A DNA stretch of 64,000 bases from Hathewaya massiliensis (GTDB lineage: Bacteria; Bacillota; Clostridia; Clostridiales; Clostridiaceae), in contig NZ_CABFVD010000007.1 of NCBI RefSeq assembly GCF_902143515.1, positions 147,426 through 211,425 of the forward strand. The letters are read 5' to 3'. Below the pieces are notes generated by a model. It was not told the DNA's origin. It did not search any database and saw nothing but the letters and a program-made list of their open reading frames with translations. Below are positions 9,705-17,777 of this stretch, piece after piece (positions within the stretch are counted from its first letter, which is position 1; each line of letters starts with the position of its first letter). A program made the translations under genes and the position numbers.

Positions 9705-9962
9705 CTATAAAGGTTTAGAGTGCTTCATCATCCATTCAATTGTATTTGAATTTTGAGATTTATCTTTGTGACTTTCTTTTGATTCTTCAATCCACCTTGG
9801 TTCTTTAGCATCTTCTTTGCTTATTTCATTTATGATATAAATACATGTTTCATCAAAGCAAAATGCTTCATAGTCATTTGTTAACCCCATGATTTCAGAA
9901 GGTCTTTGCTTATATTGAGTACTAATCGCCAGTATTGACATTATCCTCTGGCTCTGTATCAC
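9705..9962 (-). CDS. Tail assembly chaperone, downstream (T-like) frame
   Basis: This 79-85 codon frame overlaps the end of the previous gene and is out of frame with it. It could start at ATG 9941 (MSILAISTQYKQRP), where the ribosome site is poor, or be made only as a frameshifted extension of the upstream chaperone, the usual G/GT arrangement between tail tube and tape measure. The motif QYKQRPSEIMGL is typical of the downstream frame in Gram-positive phages. Confidence 0.65.
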   Translation of the reverse strand: MIQSQRIMSILAISTQYKQRPSEIMGLTNDYEAFCFDETCIYIINEISKEDAKEPRWIEESKESHKDKSQNSNTIEWMMKHSKPL

Positions 9963-10332
9963 TGGGAATTAGAGATTTTATTCCTTCCTGCGTATAATTG
10001 AACAGAGCAACTATTTGTTCATCTGTAAGTTCTAATCCAACGGTTTCTAAATCCTTCATACTTGGTTCTACAAGTGCATTTTCTGCCATTATGAGCATTA
10101 CGTGAGTTAACTCTTTTATATCTACCCCTTTGCTAGATTGTTTGCCATAAAAAAGTTCTTCTGCAGCACTTAAAAGCTGATTAGGAATTACATTCTTTCT
10201 TATTAAATTTAAAAGGGACACCCTTTTAACTCGTGCATTAAAAGGTATCCCTTGTGTAAATTCAGGAAGGCTTATAACTTCACCTTCCGCCATTTTCTTT
10301 AATTCTTCTATATTAGTTACTTTTAAATCCAT
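9922..10332 (-). CDS. Tail assembly chaperone, upstream (G-like) frame
   Basis: A 136-residue protein (MDLKVTNIEELKKMAEGEVISLPEF) begins 15 bases after the tail-tube stop. The conserved look of SLPEFTQGIPFNARVKRVSLLNLI and its position two genes before the tape measure fit the chaperone that coats the tape-measure protein during tail assembly. Its last ~15 codons overlap the T-like frame; CCC followed by A at 9966-9963 is a candidate +1 slip site. Confidence 0.75.
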   Translation of the reverse strand: MDLKVTNIEELKKMAEGEVISLPEFTQGIPFNARVKRVSLLNLIRKNVIPNQLLSAAEELFYGKQSSKGVDIKELTHVMLIMAENALVEPSMKDLETVGLELTDEQIVALFNYTQEGIKSLIPSDTEPEDNVNTGD

Positions 10333-10347
10333 TATGCTATCCCTCCA

Positions 10348-11211
10348 TTATATAGTTGTAAATTCAACACTTATTGGTGTAGTTTTACCACTTGCATCAA
10401 GTAAATTTACTGCCTTAGCTTCTGCAGTATAAGTTGTTCCTTTTTCTACACCTGTTGGTACGAATGTTACTACTTTTTTAGTATCATCTATGGTTACGCT
10501 ACCTTTAACTGTAGAACCATCAGATTTCTTTTTTACTATAAAATTAGTTGCAGTAACATCATCTTGATTTATTTGTTTTGCAAAAGTCCATTTTACATTG
10601 GTTGTTACTTTTACTGTTACATCAGAATTAGTTTCAGTTACTTCTCCACCTGGCACATTAAATTCATTTGTATTTGGCTGTGTAGAGCTTTCATTAGGTA
10701 GATTATCTACAAACTCAATATAAACTGGCTTTTCACCTTTTTTAGGCCTGCTCTTACTATCAAACTCCGGAATGTAGAACTTTCCATCTTCAAACTTAAA
10801 CTCTACAGGTTTACCTTTATTATGCTTAAATGTAAATTTTACATATCTTAAAGTTTCGCTATCATAGTCTTTTTCTTCACTATATAAATTTAAGGTGAAT
10901 GGTTTTCTTTCTGTTGCCTTTCCCACTTCTGGACCTTCATACCCTGTACTTGTCACTGTGCCACCATCTACTAATGCCATTAGTTTTTGTGGGAATGTGT
11001 TATTTGTTAATTTGATTTCATATCCAATACAAATATCCTCGGTACGGTTCATTGCTATAATTCTATTTTTATTCCTTAAAATATCTTCCTTACCTTGAGA
11101 TAAATCTGGTTTAGCATTTGCCTTATCTGCAGTATCAAAATAATGTTTTTCACCAGTACTTTCATCTATTACTTCTGCTAATACTATGTTAGCTATAGGT
11201 AATCCATCCAT
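10348..11211 (-). CDS. Major tail tube protein with C-terminal Ig-like domain
   Basis: The start is ATG 11211 (MDGLPIANIVLAEVID) behind AAGGAGGTAAAAAAC; an upstream in-frame extension runs into the inserted element and is not real. The first ~190 residues form the tube domain. A linker (SSTQPNTNEFNVPGGEV) leads to a C-terminal domain of about 85 residues (FAKQINQDDVTATNF, TFVPTGVEKGTTYTAEAKAV), a bacterial Ig-like fold of the SbsA type often displayed on tail surfaces. The IS110-family insertion lies directly upstream. Confidence 0.75.
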   Translation of the reverse strand: MDGLPIANIVLAEVIDESTGEKHYFDTADKANAKPDLSQGKEDILRNKNRIIAMNRTEDICIGYEIKLTNNTFPQKLMALVDGGTVTSTGYEGPEVGKATERKPFTLNLYSEEKDYDSETLRYVKFTFKHNKGKPVEFKFEDGKFYIPEFDSKSRPKKGEKPVYIEFVDNLPNESSTQPNTNEFNVPGGEVTETNSDVTVKVTTNVKWTFAKQINQDDVTATNFIVKKKSDGSTVKGSVTIDDTKKVVTFVPTGVEKGTTYTAEAKAVNLLDASGKTTPISVEFTTI

Positions 11212-11398
11212 GTTTTTTACCTCCTTGTATAATGTAGTCATAACATTCAATAGAAAACTATCTATTATTCTAATGAACATTAAGACAAATCTTTTTATTA
11301 TTGTTCTAATTATTTCTGCCCGATAGAGCGTTTATTTCATACCTAAATTAAGTTTTCTATTAAATCTAAATTGAAACCTATACAGTTAAATATTTTGA

Positions 11399-11404
11399 TA
11401 TAAT
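11399..11404 (+). promoter_or_regulatory. Extended -10 promoter for IS left-end RNA
   Basis: TGATATAAT (11396-11404) is a textbook extended -10. A TTGAAA at 11371 is too far upstream (22 bases) to serve as -35, but extended -10 promoters tolerate this. Transcription would start near 11411 and cover the hairpins of the left end and then the transposase. Confidence 0.5.
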
Positions 11405-11410
11405 ATCTCC

Positions 11411-11575
11411 TGAATAGAAGATAGATGGTTTCCTCCTGGGAAGTGACTCTATCGAGTCATTAATACCCGTAAAAAAGCGTATCATTCCATCAGTGAGAAC
11501 TCTATGTTTAGCTGGTTGGGTTTCCAATTTGGAACTACCCGTGTCACAGACAAGGTTATAGAATTACTGATAGAA
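11411..11575 (+). ncRNA. Candidate bridge RNA of the IS110-family element
   Basis: IS110-group elements encode a structured guide (bridge) RNA in the left-end non-coding region whose loops pair with target and donor DNA. Here a 6-bp hairpin TGACTC-TATC-GAGTCA at 11444-11459 is followed by ~58 bases with few strong pairings, then GGGT-TTCCA-ATT-TGGAA-CT-ACCC at 11518-11540. That order (5' hairpin, internal loop region, second stem) fits. Boundaries and guide loops are not assigned. Confidence 0.5.
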
Positions 11576-11617
11576 ATGGAATATCTATTCTATCTCAAAA
11601 TAAAGGAGATAATAAAT

Positions 11618-12913
11618 ATGAGTAAATTTTTTTATAGACCAACAGTTGGAATTGATATATCAGCAGACTTTTCGGTAGTTGCTATACTAGCACCTGACGG
11701 TGAAGTTTATAGAAAGTCTTTTAAGATTATGCATAATAGAAATGGTTTTGATTACCTAGTAGATCAAATAAAAAAAGCGGAAGAAGAGTTTAACATGAAA
11801 ACGGCAATTTTCATGGAATCTACTGGTGTATACCATCTTACTCTTTTCCACTTTCTTAAAGATACATTTGAAGTATGTATCCTTAATCCACTCATTACTA
11901 ATTGTAACAAGAATGGTGACATAAGAAAAGTGAAAAATGATAAAAAAGATGCATTAACCATTGCTACTATAGGTAAATTTCAAAATGTTAAATATTCTTC
12001 TAATTTTGATGTTGAAATTTACACTTTAAAGTCTCTTTGTAGAGATTACTATAAATTTACTGATAGCAAATCTACGTTTAAAAAGAAGCTTTCTACTGAT
12101 TTAAGAGTTATTTTTCCTAGTTATAGCTCTGTCTTTTCAGACATTACTGGTAAAACATCAATAGCTATATTAAAAAAATATTCTAGTCCTGAAGCAGTTT
12201 TAAGTGCTGATAGAGATGAACTTATTAACCTCATTTCAACAACTTCTAGAAAAGGACTAGCACATAGTGAAAAAACTTATAAAAAGCTATATGATGCTGC
12301 TGAAGAAGCTGCTTACATTGGTCTTAAATCACCAAGTCTAGTTGTAAAAATAATTAATACTATCGCAGTAATAGAAGCACTAGAAATCCAAATTGGAAAT
12401 CTATTAACTGAAATTCATCTATTAATGCGTAGCAATAGGATCTCTGATGAATTTAAGAAAAATGTGCGATTACTTTACTCAATACCAGGTGTTGGAGAAC
12501 TAACTGCCATCACAATAATGAGTGAAATTGGCAATATAAAAGGCTTTGTTAAACCTAAGCACTTAGTTGCTTATTTTGGCTTAGATTCTTCTGTTAGCCA
12601 ATCTGGTAAGTTTAACAGTGACAGAAATGCCATGTCTAAACGAGGTACCAGAATAGGCCGTAGGGCCTTATACGCTGTCGCGTTAGCATCCATACGTAAG
12701 AACAGAAATGGTGAACCTATAAATAGAGTTCTCCTAAATTTCTATAATGAGAATATGAAAGATAAAAAGAAAAAAGTAGGCTTAGTTGCAATAATGCATA
12801 AGTTAATTAACTACATATTCTCTATTCTTAAAAATCAAAAAGAGTATGAACTACGTGACCCCAAAATACATTCAAAAATGTACCTAAACAACAACTCAAA
12901 ACAAGCAGCCTAA
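11618..12913 (+). CDS. IS110-family transposase (DEDD recombinase)
   Basis: The 431-residue protein starts at ATG 11618 behind AAAGGAGATAATAAAT; a longer frame from 11504 would run through the structured left end and is rejected. The N-terminal RuvC-like domain has the DEDD residues in GIDIS, MESTGVY and KNDKKDALTIA; the C-terminal Transposase_20 domain has SIPGVGELTAITIMSEIG and SQSGKFNSDRNAMSKRGTR with its conserved serine region. Full length with no break, so possibly active. Confidence 0.9.
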   Translation: MSKFFYRPTVGIDISADFSVVAILAPDGEVYRKSFKIMHNRNGFDYLVDQIKKAEEEFNMKTAIFMESTGVYHLTLFHFLKDTFEVCILNPLITNCNKNGDIRKVKNDKKDALTIATIGKFQNVKYSSNFDVEIYTLKSLCRDYYKFTDSKSTFKKKLSTDLRVIFPSYSSVFSDITGKTSIAILKKYSSPEAVLSADRDELINLISTTSRKGLAHSEKTYKKLYDAAEEAAYIGLKSPSLVVKIINTIAVIEALEIQIGNLLTEIHLLMRSNRISDEFKKNVRLLYSIPGVGELTAITIMSEIGNIKGFVKPKHLVAYFGLDSSVSQSGKFNSDRNAMSKRGTRIGRRALYAVALASIRKNRNGEPINRVLLNFYNENMKDKKKKVGLVAIMHKLINYIFSILKNQKEYELRDPKIHSKMYLNNNSKQAA

Positions 12914-12946
12914 CGGCTAAAATAATTAGGAATCATTTTCCATTGT

Positions 12947-12979
12947 TCGTGTTTTTCAATGGATTTTTTGTGATGCCTA
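12947..12979 (+). terminator. Hairpin with T-run after transposase
   Basis: TCCATTG (12949-12955) pairs with CAATGGA (12968-12974), followed by TTTTTT. It would end transposase transcription on the plus strand. Confidence 0.6.
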
Positions 12980-13008
12980 TTTTTATAAATAAAAATTTTC
13001 ATAAAAAC

Positions 13009-13425
13009 TTATTGACTTTTACTAGCTGGTCTTAATGTTTTTAATGCTTGATATTCAATAGATGATGTATAAGCTTGTACTTCATCATCTATAATACTAG
13101 GTGTTTCATTCCCAGTAGCTCTTAACTCTTTAATTTCTTTTAAATCTTTTTTAACGCTCTCTATGTATCCTTCCATAGAAGAATATTTATTTAAAGGGTG
13201 ATAGATGATTATATCAATCATTTTATACCCTAATTGATTTCCACCTTCTTGACCATAAATGCCATTCTCTTTTATTACTATATATGAATCTGTGCATTTA
13301 TCTCTTTTTTGTCCTGGAGAATACACATCATACCCTTTTCCTTGTAAGTATAAGTTTATTTTTTGCCATAAGGTATTAGAGCTTTGATTAATAGGAGATA
13401 TACTTTTATACTTGAATGTAGGCAT
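13009..13425 (-). CDS. Tail completion/terminator-like protein
   Basis: A 138-residue protein (MPTFKYKSISPINQSSNTLWQKINLYLQG) lies after the HK97 gp10-like gene, where siphophages encode the tail terminator or completion protein. The sequence itself is not diagnostic. In the uninterrupted phage it would sit directly before the tail tube gene; the IS110-family element now separates them. Confidence 0.55.
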   Translation of the reverse strand: MPTFKYKSISPINQSSNTLWQKINLYLQGKGYDVYSPGQKRDKCTDSYIVIKENGIYGQEGGNQLGYKMIDIIIYHPLNKYSSMEGYIESVKKDLKEIKELRATGNETPSIIDDEVQAYTSSIEYQALKTLRPASKSQ

Positions 13426-13429
13426 TTGA

Positions 13430-13774
13430 TCACTTCCCTAACAGGTTACTCAAACCACGAAATATCTCTGGGGCTAATTTATTTCTAGTTGGAACTAATA
13501 TTGCATATTTTTTATCATGTGCTAGTTCCAAATACGGGAAGTAGTCAGTATTACCAGCTACGTAAACATGGCAACTATCGCCTTCCCACTGTTTACCACC
13601 TTCTATGGTTTTACGTGCTATGCCTGTACGGTCTATCCACTTTGCATTTTTCTTTGCGTGGGCCTCCATCTTTTTACCTGATGTATCTGCATAAACCCCC
13701 ATTGCTGCTTTAGCCTTTAAATCAAACTCACTTAAACCTTTTAAAATATCCTCTATGTTTACTTCAAAGCTCAA
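13430..13774 (-). CDS. HK97 gp10-like neck/tail component
   Basis: The 114-residue protein carries GKKMEAHAKKNAKWIDRTGIAR followed by VAGNTDYFPYLELAH, the hallmark of HK97 gp10-type proteins (Arg-Thr-G-A-R then YxxYLE). These act at the head-tail interface. It is 4 bases from the preceding gene. Confidence 0.8.
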   Translation of the reverse strand: MSFEVNIEDILKGLSEFDLKAKAAMGVYADTSGKKMEAHAKKNAKWIDRTGIARKTIEGGKQWEGDSCHVYVAGNTDYFPYLELAHDKKYAILVPTRNKLAPEIFRGLSNLLGK

Positions 13775-13778
13775 GCTA

Positions 13779-14144
13779 TCACATCCTATCTAAATACATA
13801 TTTAGAACTATATTTTCTACATTACCTGGATCTACTACTAAAAACCTTTCGTTGTTTAATGAAAAATAATCATCTTTTTCAATCTTAGAGCTAATATCAT
13901 CATATGCGACTAATAGCCTGTCTTTATATAAATTATTCAATGTAGCGCCCTCTCCAGTGTTTATAACTACATCATTTTCTTTTCTGTAGTAATACCCCTT
14001 TATTGTGCAAACATATAATTCTCCTGTTTTCTCTTTGAAGTTATTTTTCTCTTCCCTAAACACCTTAATTTCTTTTAATAGTCCTTTTTTCTCTAATTGC
14101 TTATAAAGTTTCTTACTTATTTTTGATCTATTTATTCCAGCCAT
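13779..14144 (-). CDS. Head-tail joining (head closure-like) protein
   Basis: ATG 14144 overlaps the stop of the upstream gene (TAATG), so this 121-residue protein (MAGINRSKISKKLYKQL) is translationally coupled. The part ISSKIEKDDYFSLNNERFLVVDPGN is in line with head-closure proteins that plug the portal after packaging. Assignment rests mainly on gene order. Confidence 0.6.
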   Translation of the reverse strand: MAGINRSKISKKLYKQLEKKGLLKEIKVFREEKNNFKEKTGELYVCTIKGYYYRKENDVVINTGEGATLNNLYKDRLLVAYDDISSKIEKDDYFSLNNERFLVVDPGNVENIVLNMYLDRM

Positions 14145-14449
14145 TAGCACCCATCAACTCTCTTCATTGAAGTTTTATACCCTGTTGTGACTCCTGTTAA
14201 ACTCTCTTCATATGCTTTCTTATACTCTTTAGCTAGTTCTAGCCAATATTCTCTATTTGAACTTAATTTTACTCCTGCAACCTCTAACTTATCATCTGCA
14301 GCTGCTTTCAACAAACACCCTCTGTAACTGGCTTTATTAATGTTATAATCATTAGATTGAAGTAATAATTCTAGCTCTTTATCTTCAAAATAGGGATATT
14401 CTTTTTCTTGGAGATTAAATTTTAATGTTTCTAAAGCCGCGCTATCCAT
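14144..14449 (-). CDS. Head-tail connector/adaptor-like protein
   Basis: A mostly helical 101-residue protein (MDSAALETLKFNLQEKEYPYFED) directly downstream of the capsid cluster; short acidic N-terminus and a helix with ANREYWLELAKEYKKAYEE-like composition fit gp6/gp15-type connectors. Stop shared with the next gene's ATG. Confidence 0.6.
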   Translation of the reverse strand: MDSAALETLKFNLQEKEYPYFEDKELELLLQSNDYNINKASYRGCLLKAAADDKLEVAGVKLSSNREYWLELAKEYKKAYEESLTGVTTGYKTSMKRVDGC

Positions 14450-14451
14450 AA

Positions 14452-14712
14452 TTACTTCTCTTCTTTGGTTTTATCTTCTTTAACTTCATTTCCTTTAATT
14501 TCTTCTTTAACCTCTTCCATTGCTATTTCTCCTAGCAGCTCCACATATCCCTTTTCAGACATACTTTCAGCATCTTCTTTTCTTAATTTAAGTTCTTCAT
14601 CTATTGCATAGCTTTCTTTGTCATATTTTAAATAAACATTAGCTTTTGCCCTTATTAAAACTTCTTCTTCTACAATTTCTCCCTTTAAAATCTCTTCTTT
14701 TTTCTTAGCCAT
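14452..14712 (-). CDS. Small charged protein of the capsid cluster
   Basis: An 86-residue, very Lys/Glu-rich protein (MAKKKEEILKGEIVEEEV). A short central part (AKANVYLKYDKESYAIDEEL) may be folded; the tail (KEEIKGNEVKEDKTKEEK) is likely disordered. Two bases before the connector gene. Function unknown; similar small acidic proteins sit here in many siphophages. Confidence 0.55.
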   Translation of the reverse strand: MAKKKEEILKGEIVEEEVLIRAKANVYLKYDKESYAIDEELKLRKEDAESMSEKGYVELLGEIAMEEVKEEIKGNEVKEDKTKEEK

Positions 14713-14738
14713 ATACTTATTCCTCCTTTAAATTTAAA

Positions 14739-14761
14739 AGAGAAGGTTTTAAGCCTTCTCT
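14739..14761 (-). terminator. Terminator after major capsid gene
   Basis: AGAGAAGG and CCTTCTCT pair over 8 bp with a 7-base loop, overlapping the capsid stop codon and followed on the minus strand by TTTTAAATTT. A partial terminator here would raise capsid mRNA over connector mRNA. Confidence 0.7.
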
Positions 14762-15797
14762 ATTTTACAGTACCTATGAAAATTTCCTCTATTCTTTCAA
14801 AGCTTGGTAATGTTATTTGAGACACCTTAGTTATTACTGTTACTGGGTCAATCTTTTTAGCTGTAGTAATAGCAACTCCTGTTCTTACTATAGATACTTG
14901 AGCGGCATTGCCTGACATTAAGTCAGCTTCTTCTGGGGTTGTACCATAGTATGTATCTCCTAACTTTCCTTCCGGAATTAATGTAAACACATCATTAGGG
15001 AAATATAATTGAGTAGATCCATCTTCTGCGATAAAGTTACCACTAACAATTTCTACAACTAAATCCAACTTATCATTTAAATATTTTTTTAGAACCTTAT
15101 CTGTTATTATAGTGCTTTCAGTTTTATCAATGTCTTTTCTTATGCTCTTATTGTTTTTTAAGTAATTGAAGGTTTTCTTTGTGCATATTGCCCTTGTTGG
15201 CTTTATACCAGTGTCCTCTTCAACTTTATCTTGCCATCTTATAATATCCTCCACTGGAGTAGAATTTACAGTGTCAGTCCAAACTGCAGTACCAGAAAGA
15301 ACCTCTTTATGGCTTGCTGGAAGTCCGTAATCAAATTTGATGTCTCTATCCTCTGTAGATACTAATATTGCTCCTTGGTACAATAGTTGCATTCTCATTC
15401 TTTCAGCTTGTATATCAGCACCATCTACAAGTCCTTTTATGTCACCATATATATTATCTAGTATCATATCTCTCCATTGAGTGTTCTTGCCTGTCATTGC
15501 AAGGAATAAGTTTTGTCTATCTTTTTCTTTTATCGCTATAGCTTCTTTAAAGAATGGCATTTCTTTTGTTTCTTCTTTTACAGAAGCTTTTAAACTTCTA
15601 AGTTTTACAGATACATCAAATTGGCTTGGTCTTAATGCTACTGGCTTATTTTTAGCTCCTTTGATTAAGGTTATATCTATACCCACTTGTTTCTTTCTTG
15701 GGAATAGCATTTCCCCAATTAAATTAGTTTTAGGAGTGCCACTCACATATTGACTAACACTCTCTGCATTTATAACTTCCATTACATCTATTGGCAT
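14760..15797 (-). CDS. Major capsid protein (lambda E-like)
   Basis: The 345-residue protein matches the Phage_cap_E family: MPIDVMEVINAESVSQYVSG, LFPRKKQVGIDITLIKG, FFKEAIAIKEKDRQNLF, and a C-terminus with YYGTTPEEADLMSG. This HK97-fold protein builds the icosahedral shell. No cleaved delta domain is obvious; a separate scaffold gene lies two genes upstream. Confidence 0.9.
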   Translation of the reverse strand: MPIDVMEVINAESVSQYVSGTPKTNLIGEMLFPRKKQVGIDITLIKGAKNKPVALRPSQFDVSVKLRSLKASVKEETKEMPFFKEAIAIKEKDRQNLFLAMTGKNTQWRDMILDNIYGDIKGLVDGADIQAERMRMQLLYQGAILVSTEDRDIKFDYGLPASHKEVLSGTAVWTDTVNSTPVEDIIRWQDKVEEDTGIKPTRAICTKKTFNYLKNNKSIRKDIDKTESTIITDKVLKKYLNDKLDLVVEIVSGNFIAEDGSTQLYFPNDVFTLIPEGKLGDTYYGTTPEEADLMSGNAAQVSIVRTGVAITTAKKIDPVTVITKVSQITLPSFERIEEIFIGTVK

Positions 15798-15819
15798 ATT
15801 ATCACTCTTCCTCTCTTTT

Positions 15820-16161
15820 TTATAGTATTGTTATTTGTTTCATTGCAGTTAAAGCTTCTGTACTTGGTTGTGTAGGTAGCTTTTTACCATTTATAAATCC
15901 ATGTACAGTTACTGGAACTGTTTCATTTTCACCTACATGAGTTAGATCCATGTCAATGTATACAATCCCATAGGCTGTGCCATCATTTACAACTTTACCC
16001 TCCTTGCTTAAGATTGTTCCTGCTTTTAATATCTTCTTACCTGAAGAATCAGCAGTTACATTCTCACTTTTTACTTTCATAGGTACATTAATAAAATGGT
16101 CTGGTATGCTGAGAATGTTCTCATTAGCTCCAAAAATTTCTCTTGAATATTGCTTACTCAT
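15820..16161 (-). CDS. Head decoration-like protein
   Basis: A 113-residue beta-rich protein (MSKQYSREIFGANENIL) with KILKAGTILSKEG and VPVTVHGFINGKKLP, between scaffold and capsid genes. This is the usual place and size of a capsid-stabilising decoration protein that binds the outer shell. Confidence 0.65.
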   Translation of the reverse strand: MSKQYSREIFGANENILSIPDHFINVPMKVKSENVTADSSGKKILKAGTILSKEGKVVNDGTAYGIVYIDMDLTHVGENETVPVTVHGFINGKKLPTQPSTEALTAMKQITIL

Positions 16162-16176
16162 TACAAATCACCCTTT

Positions 16177-16818
16177 CTAATCTATTTTAAAGAACTCATT
16201 TTCTGGTACTTGGGAGTTCTCCATTCTTTGTTTTGCTAATCTTGCCCCTATAGTTTCTGTTTTGCCTCCATCACCTTTAGGCATTCCTATTGTTCCTGTA
16301 CCACCTAATGGTTTTTCAGTCTCTTTATTTTTTTCTTGGTCAACTTCTTCTTTTAAAAATAAATAAGCATCAGATTCCTCCAATGCTTTTATTTGATCAT
16401 CAAATCCCAAAAGATTTTCACCATCTAATTTAATTTTTTCAATATCTAACAAAGCTTTAACTGCTTTATTATTCTTTGCTTTAGATTTTATCAATGCTTT
16501 TTCTAGTGCATTTTCAAATTTAACTTGATTAAGTTTAGCTTCATACTCTTCACTTGCTTTTTTATTGTCAGCTTTTAATTGTTCTATTTCTGTATTAAGC
16601 TCTTCATTATCCTTAACCTTACTTTGTAAATCTGTTAAGTCCTTGTCCCTCTTCTCTATATCTTTTTTATACTGCTTAATTGTTTTGTTAGCAGTTTCTA
16701 GTTCTGATTTTTCTACATAATTTGAACTATCAACTAGATCTATGTCCTTGTATTTCTTTTGTAAATCCTCTGGTATTTGTTTAAAATGTTCTCCTAATAT
16801 TTCACTTAACTTTGGCAT
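16177..16818 (-). CDS. Capsid scaffolding protein (GP20-like)
   Basis: The 213-residue protein is a long coiled coil from about residue 35 to 150 (KTIKQYKKDIEKRDKDLTD) with an N-terminal MPKLSEILGEHF and a flexible Gly-rich tail (KPLGGTGTIGMPKGDGG). Both features are typical of Phage_GP20-family scaffolds that guide shell assembly and then leave. Confidence 0.85.
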   Translation of the reverse strand: MPKLSEILGEHFKQIPEDLQKKYKDIDLVDSSNYVEKSELETANKTIKQYKKDIEKRDKDLTDLQSKVKDNEELNTEIEQLKADNKKASEEYEAKLNQVKFENALEKALIKSKAKNNKAVKALLDIEKIKLDGENLLGFDDQIKALEESDAYLFLKEEVDQEKNKETEKPLGGTGTIGMPKGDGGKTETIGARLAKQRMENSQVPENEFFKID

Positions 16819-16857
16819 ATTATCATCCCTTCCTTTTAATTTTAAGTAAAATAAAAA

Positions 16858-16875
16858 GCCTTAGGTTCCTAAGAC
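16858..16875 (-). terminator. Terminator before scaffold gene
   Basis: GTCTTAGG-AA-CCTAAGGC on the minus strand is followed by TTTTTATTTTA. It ends or attenuates the transcript of the upstream Cys-containing gene. Confidence 0.6.
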
Positions 16876-16881
16876 TTCAAT

Positions 16882-17178
16882 TTACGTTCCACACCTAAAT
16901 ACCCCTCTATATAATTCTTTTTCTAAATCTCTTTTAAATTGCTCCTGCAATTTCTCTAAGCTAGTTTCTATTTTGCCATACTCACCCATATTAATTGTTA
17001 TGGGAGTATGTTTTCTAGCGATAGGTTGTGCAAAGGTTTCAGCAATAGGTGTGGCTGCACTCTTCATAATAGGTTTTTGCATTTCAGCCAACCTACAAGC
17101 TACCATTCTTTTATTATAGCAAGCATCTTTGTGCTTACATTTTTGACATTTCTCATGTAACTTACTTATGGATGTCAT
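16882..17178 (-). CDS. Small Cys-cluster protein
   Basis: Start chosen at ATG 17178 (MTSISKLHEKCQKCKH) behind GCGAGGTGAGATA rather than a longer frame overlapping the upstream gene. The N-terminus has CQKCKHKDACYNKRMVAC, a possible zinc site; the rest is basic and Thr/Pro-containing. 98 residues; function unknown, common near portal genes of clostridial phages. Confidence 0.65.
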   Translation of the reverse strand: MTSISKLHEKCQKCKHKDACYNKRMVACRLAEMQKPIMKSAATPIAETFAQPIARKHTPITINMGEYGKIETSLEKLQEQFKRDLEKELYRGVFRCGT

Positions 17179-17209
17179 TATCTCACCTCGCTTTGATAAA
17201 ATAAGATTT

Positions 17210-17713
17210 TTATTCTTTTCTACCACAATAATTTTTATCAATATATGTTCTTATTTCTTCATCTGTTAACCCACGAACTATTGGGACAAGATCTGATATG
17301 TTTTCTAAAATTATTTTGTTAACTTCCTCTTTTGACCTAATGCTTTTCTCTTGCGCTAATGTTTTGCCTTCTTTTATTGTTGTTAATACTTTTATCTCAG
17401 TACATTCGCATTTGAATATCTCTTGGTTATCTCTTATTACTTGATGTAATCCAGTTGCAATTTCATCTACAATAGTTTCTTCATCAGAATTTTGTAAATC
17501 TAAATTTCTTTCTCTTATAATCCCATGCATCAACTCATGAAGGAAGGTTTGTTCTTGCTTTTGATTACTTTGAATACTTTTAGAAATTTTAATTTCTGTA
17601 TTATCGTAATCAATTACCCCCAAACACTCTCTACCATTTAAAACTAAGGTTTCATCTGTTAACTTTACATCATAATCCATGCTTCCTATTCTTACTTTTT
17701 CTGGTATATTCAT
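17210..17713 (-). CDS. Putative zinc metallopeptidase (HExxH)
   Basis: The 167-residue protein has HELMHGIIRERN at about residues 59-70, a zinc-protease HExxH motif, and a downstream acidic stretch (SDEETIVDEIATGLHQ) that could provide the third ligand, as in ImmA/IrrE- or SprT-type peptidases. It sits within the head genes. Substrate unknown; head-protein processing or host interaction are both possible. Confidence 0.65.
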   Translation of the reverse strand: MNIPEKVRIGSMDYDVKLTDETLVLNGRECLGVIDYDNTEIKISKSIQSNQKQEQTFLHELMHGIIRERNLDLQNSDEETIVDEIATGLHQVIRDNQEIFKCECTEIKVLTTIKEGKTLAQEKSIRSKEEVNKIILENISDLVPIVRGLTDEEIRTYIDKNYCGRKE

Positions 17714-17747
17714 AGTACCCTCCTAATTTAGTTCAAAAATAAAAAGC

Positions 17748-17769
17748 CTTATTTATAAGACTTGTAAAA
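17748..17769 (-). terminator. Terminator after small broken gene
   Basis: AGTCTTAT-AA-ATAAGGCT on the minus strand followed by TTTTTATTTTTG. Its tail closely resembles those at 16858 and 18001. Confidence 0.55.
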
Positions 17770-17777
17770 ATTGCCCT

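Larger units (their letters stand above)
11227..13008 (+). mobile_element. IS110-family insertion sequence (maximum extent)
   Basis: The element lies between the ribosome site of the tail tube gene and the stop of the upstream connector gene, so 11227-13008 is its largest possible extent; exact ends are not visible because IS110 elements usually lack clear terminal inverted repeats and target duplications. It runs opposite to the late operon. It has a long non-coding left end (about 390 bases before the transposase) with strong hairpins, then the transposase, then a short right end with a hairpin at 12949-12974. Confidence 0.8.

Noticed and set aside
11371..11376. TTGAAA as -35 of the element's promoter
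   Set aside because: The spacing to TATAAT is 22 bases, too long; the extended -10 is a better explanation.
11504..11617. Longer transposase start at 11504
   Set aside because: The extra 38 residues are translated from the structured left-end RNA region and ATG 11618 has a better ribosome site and family-like N-terminus.
11281..13008. Terminal inverted repeats or target duplications of the insertion element
   Set aside because: None found by eye; expected to be absent in the IS110 family.
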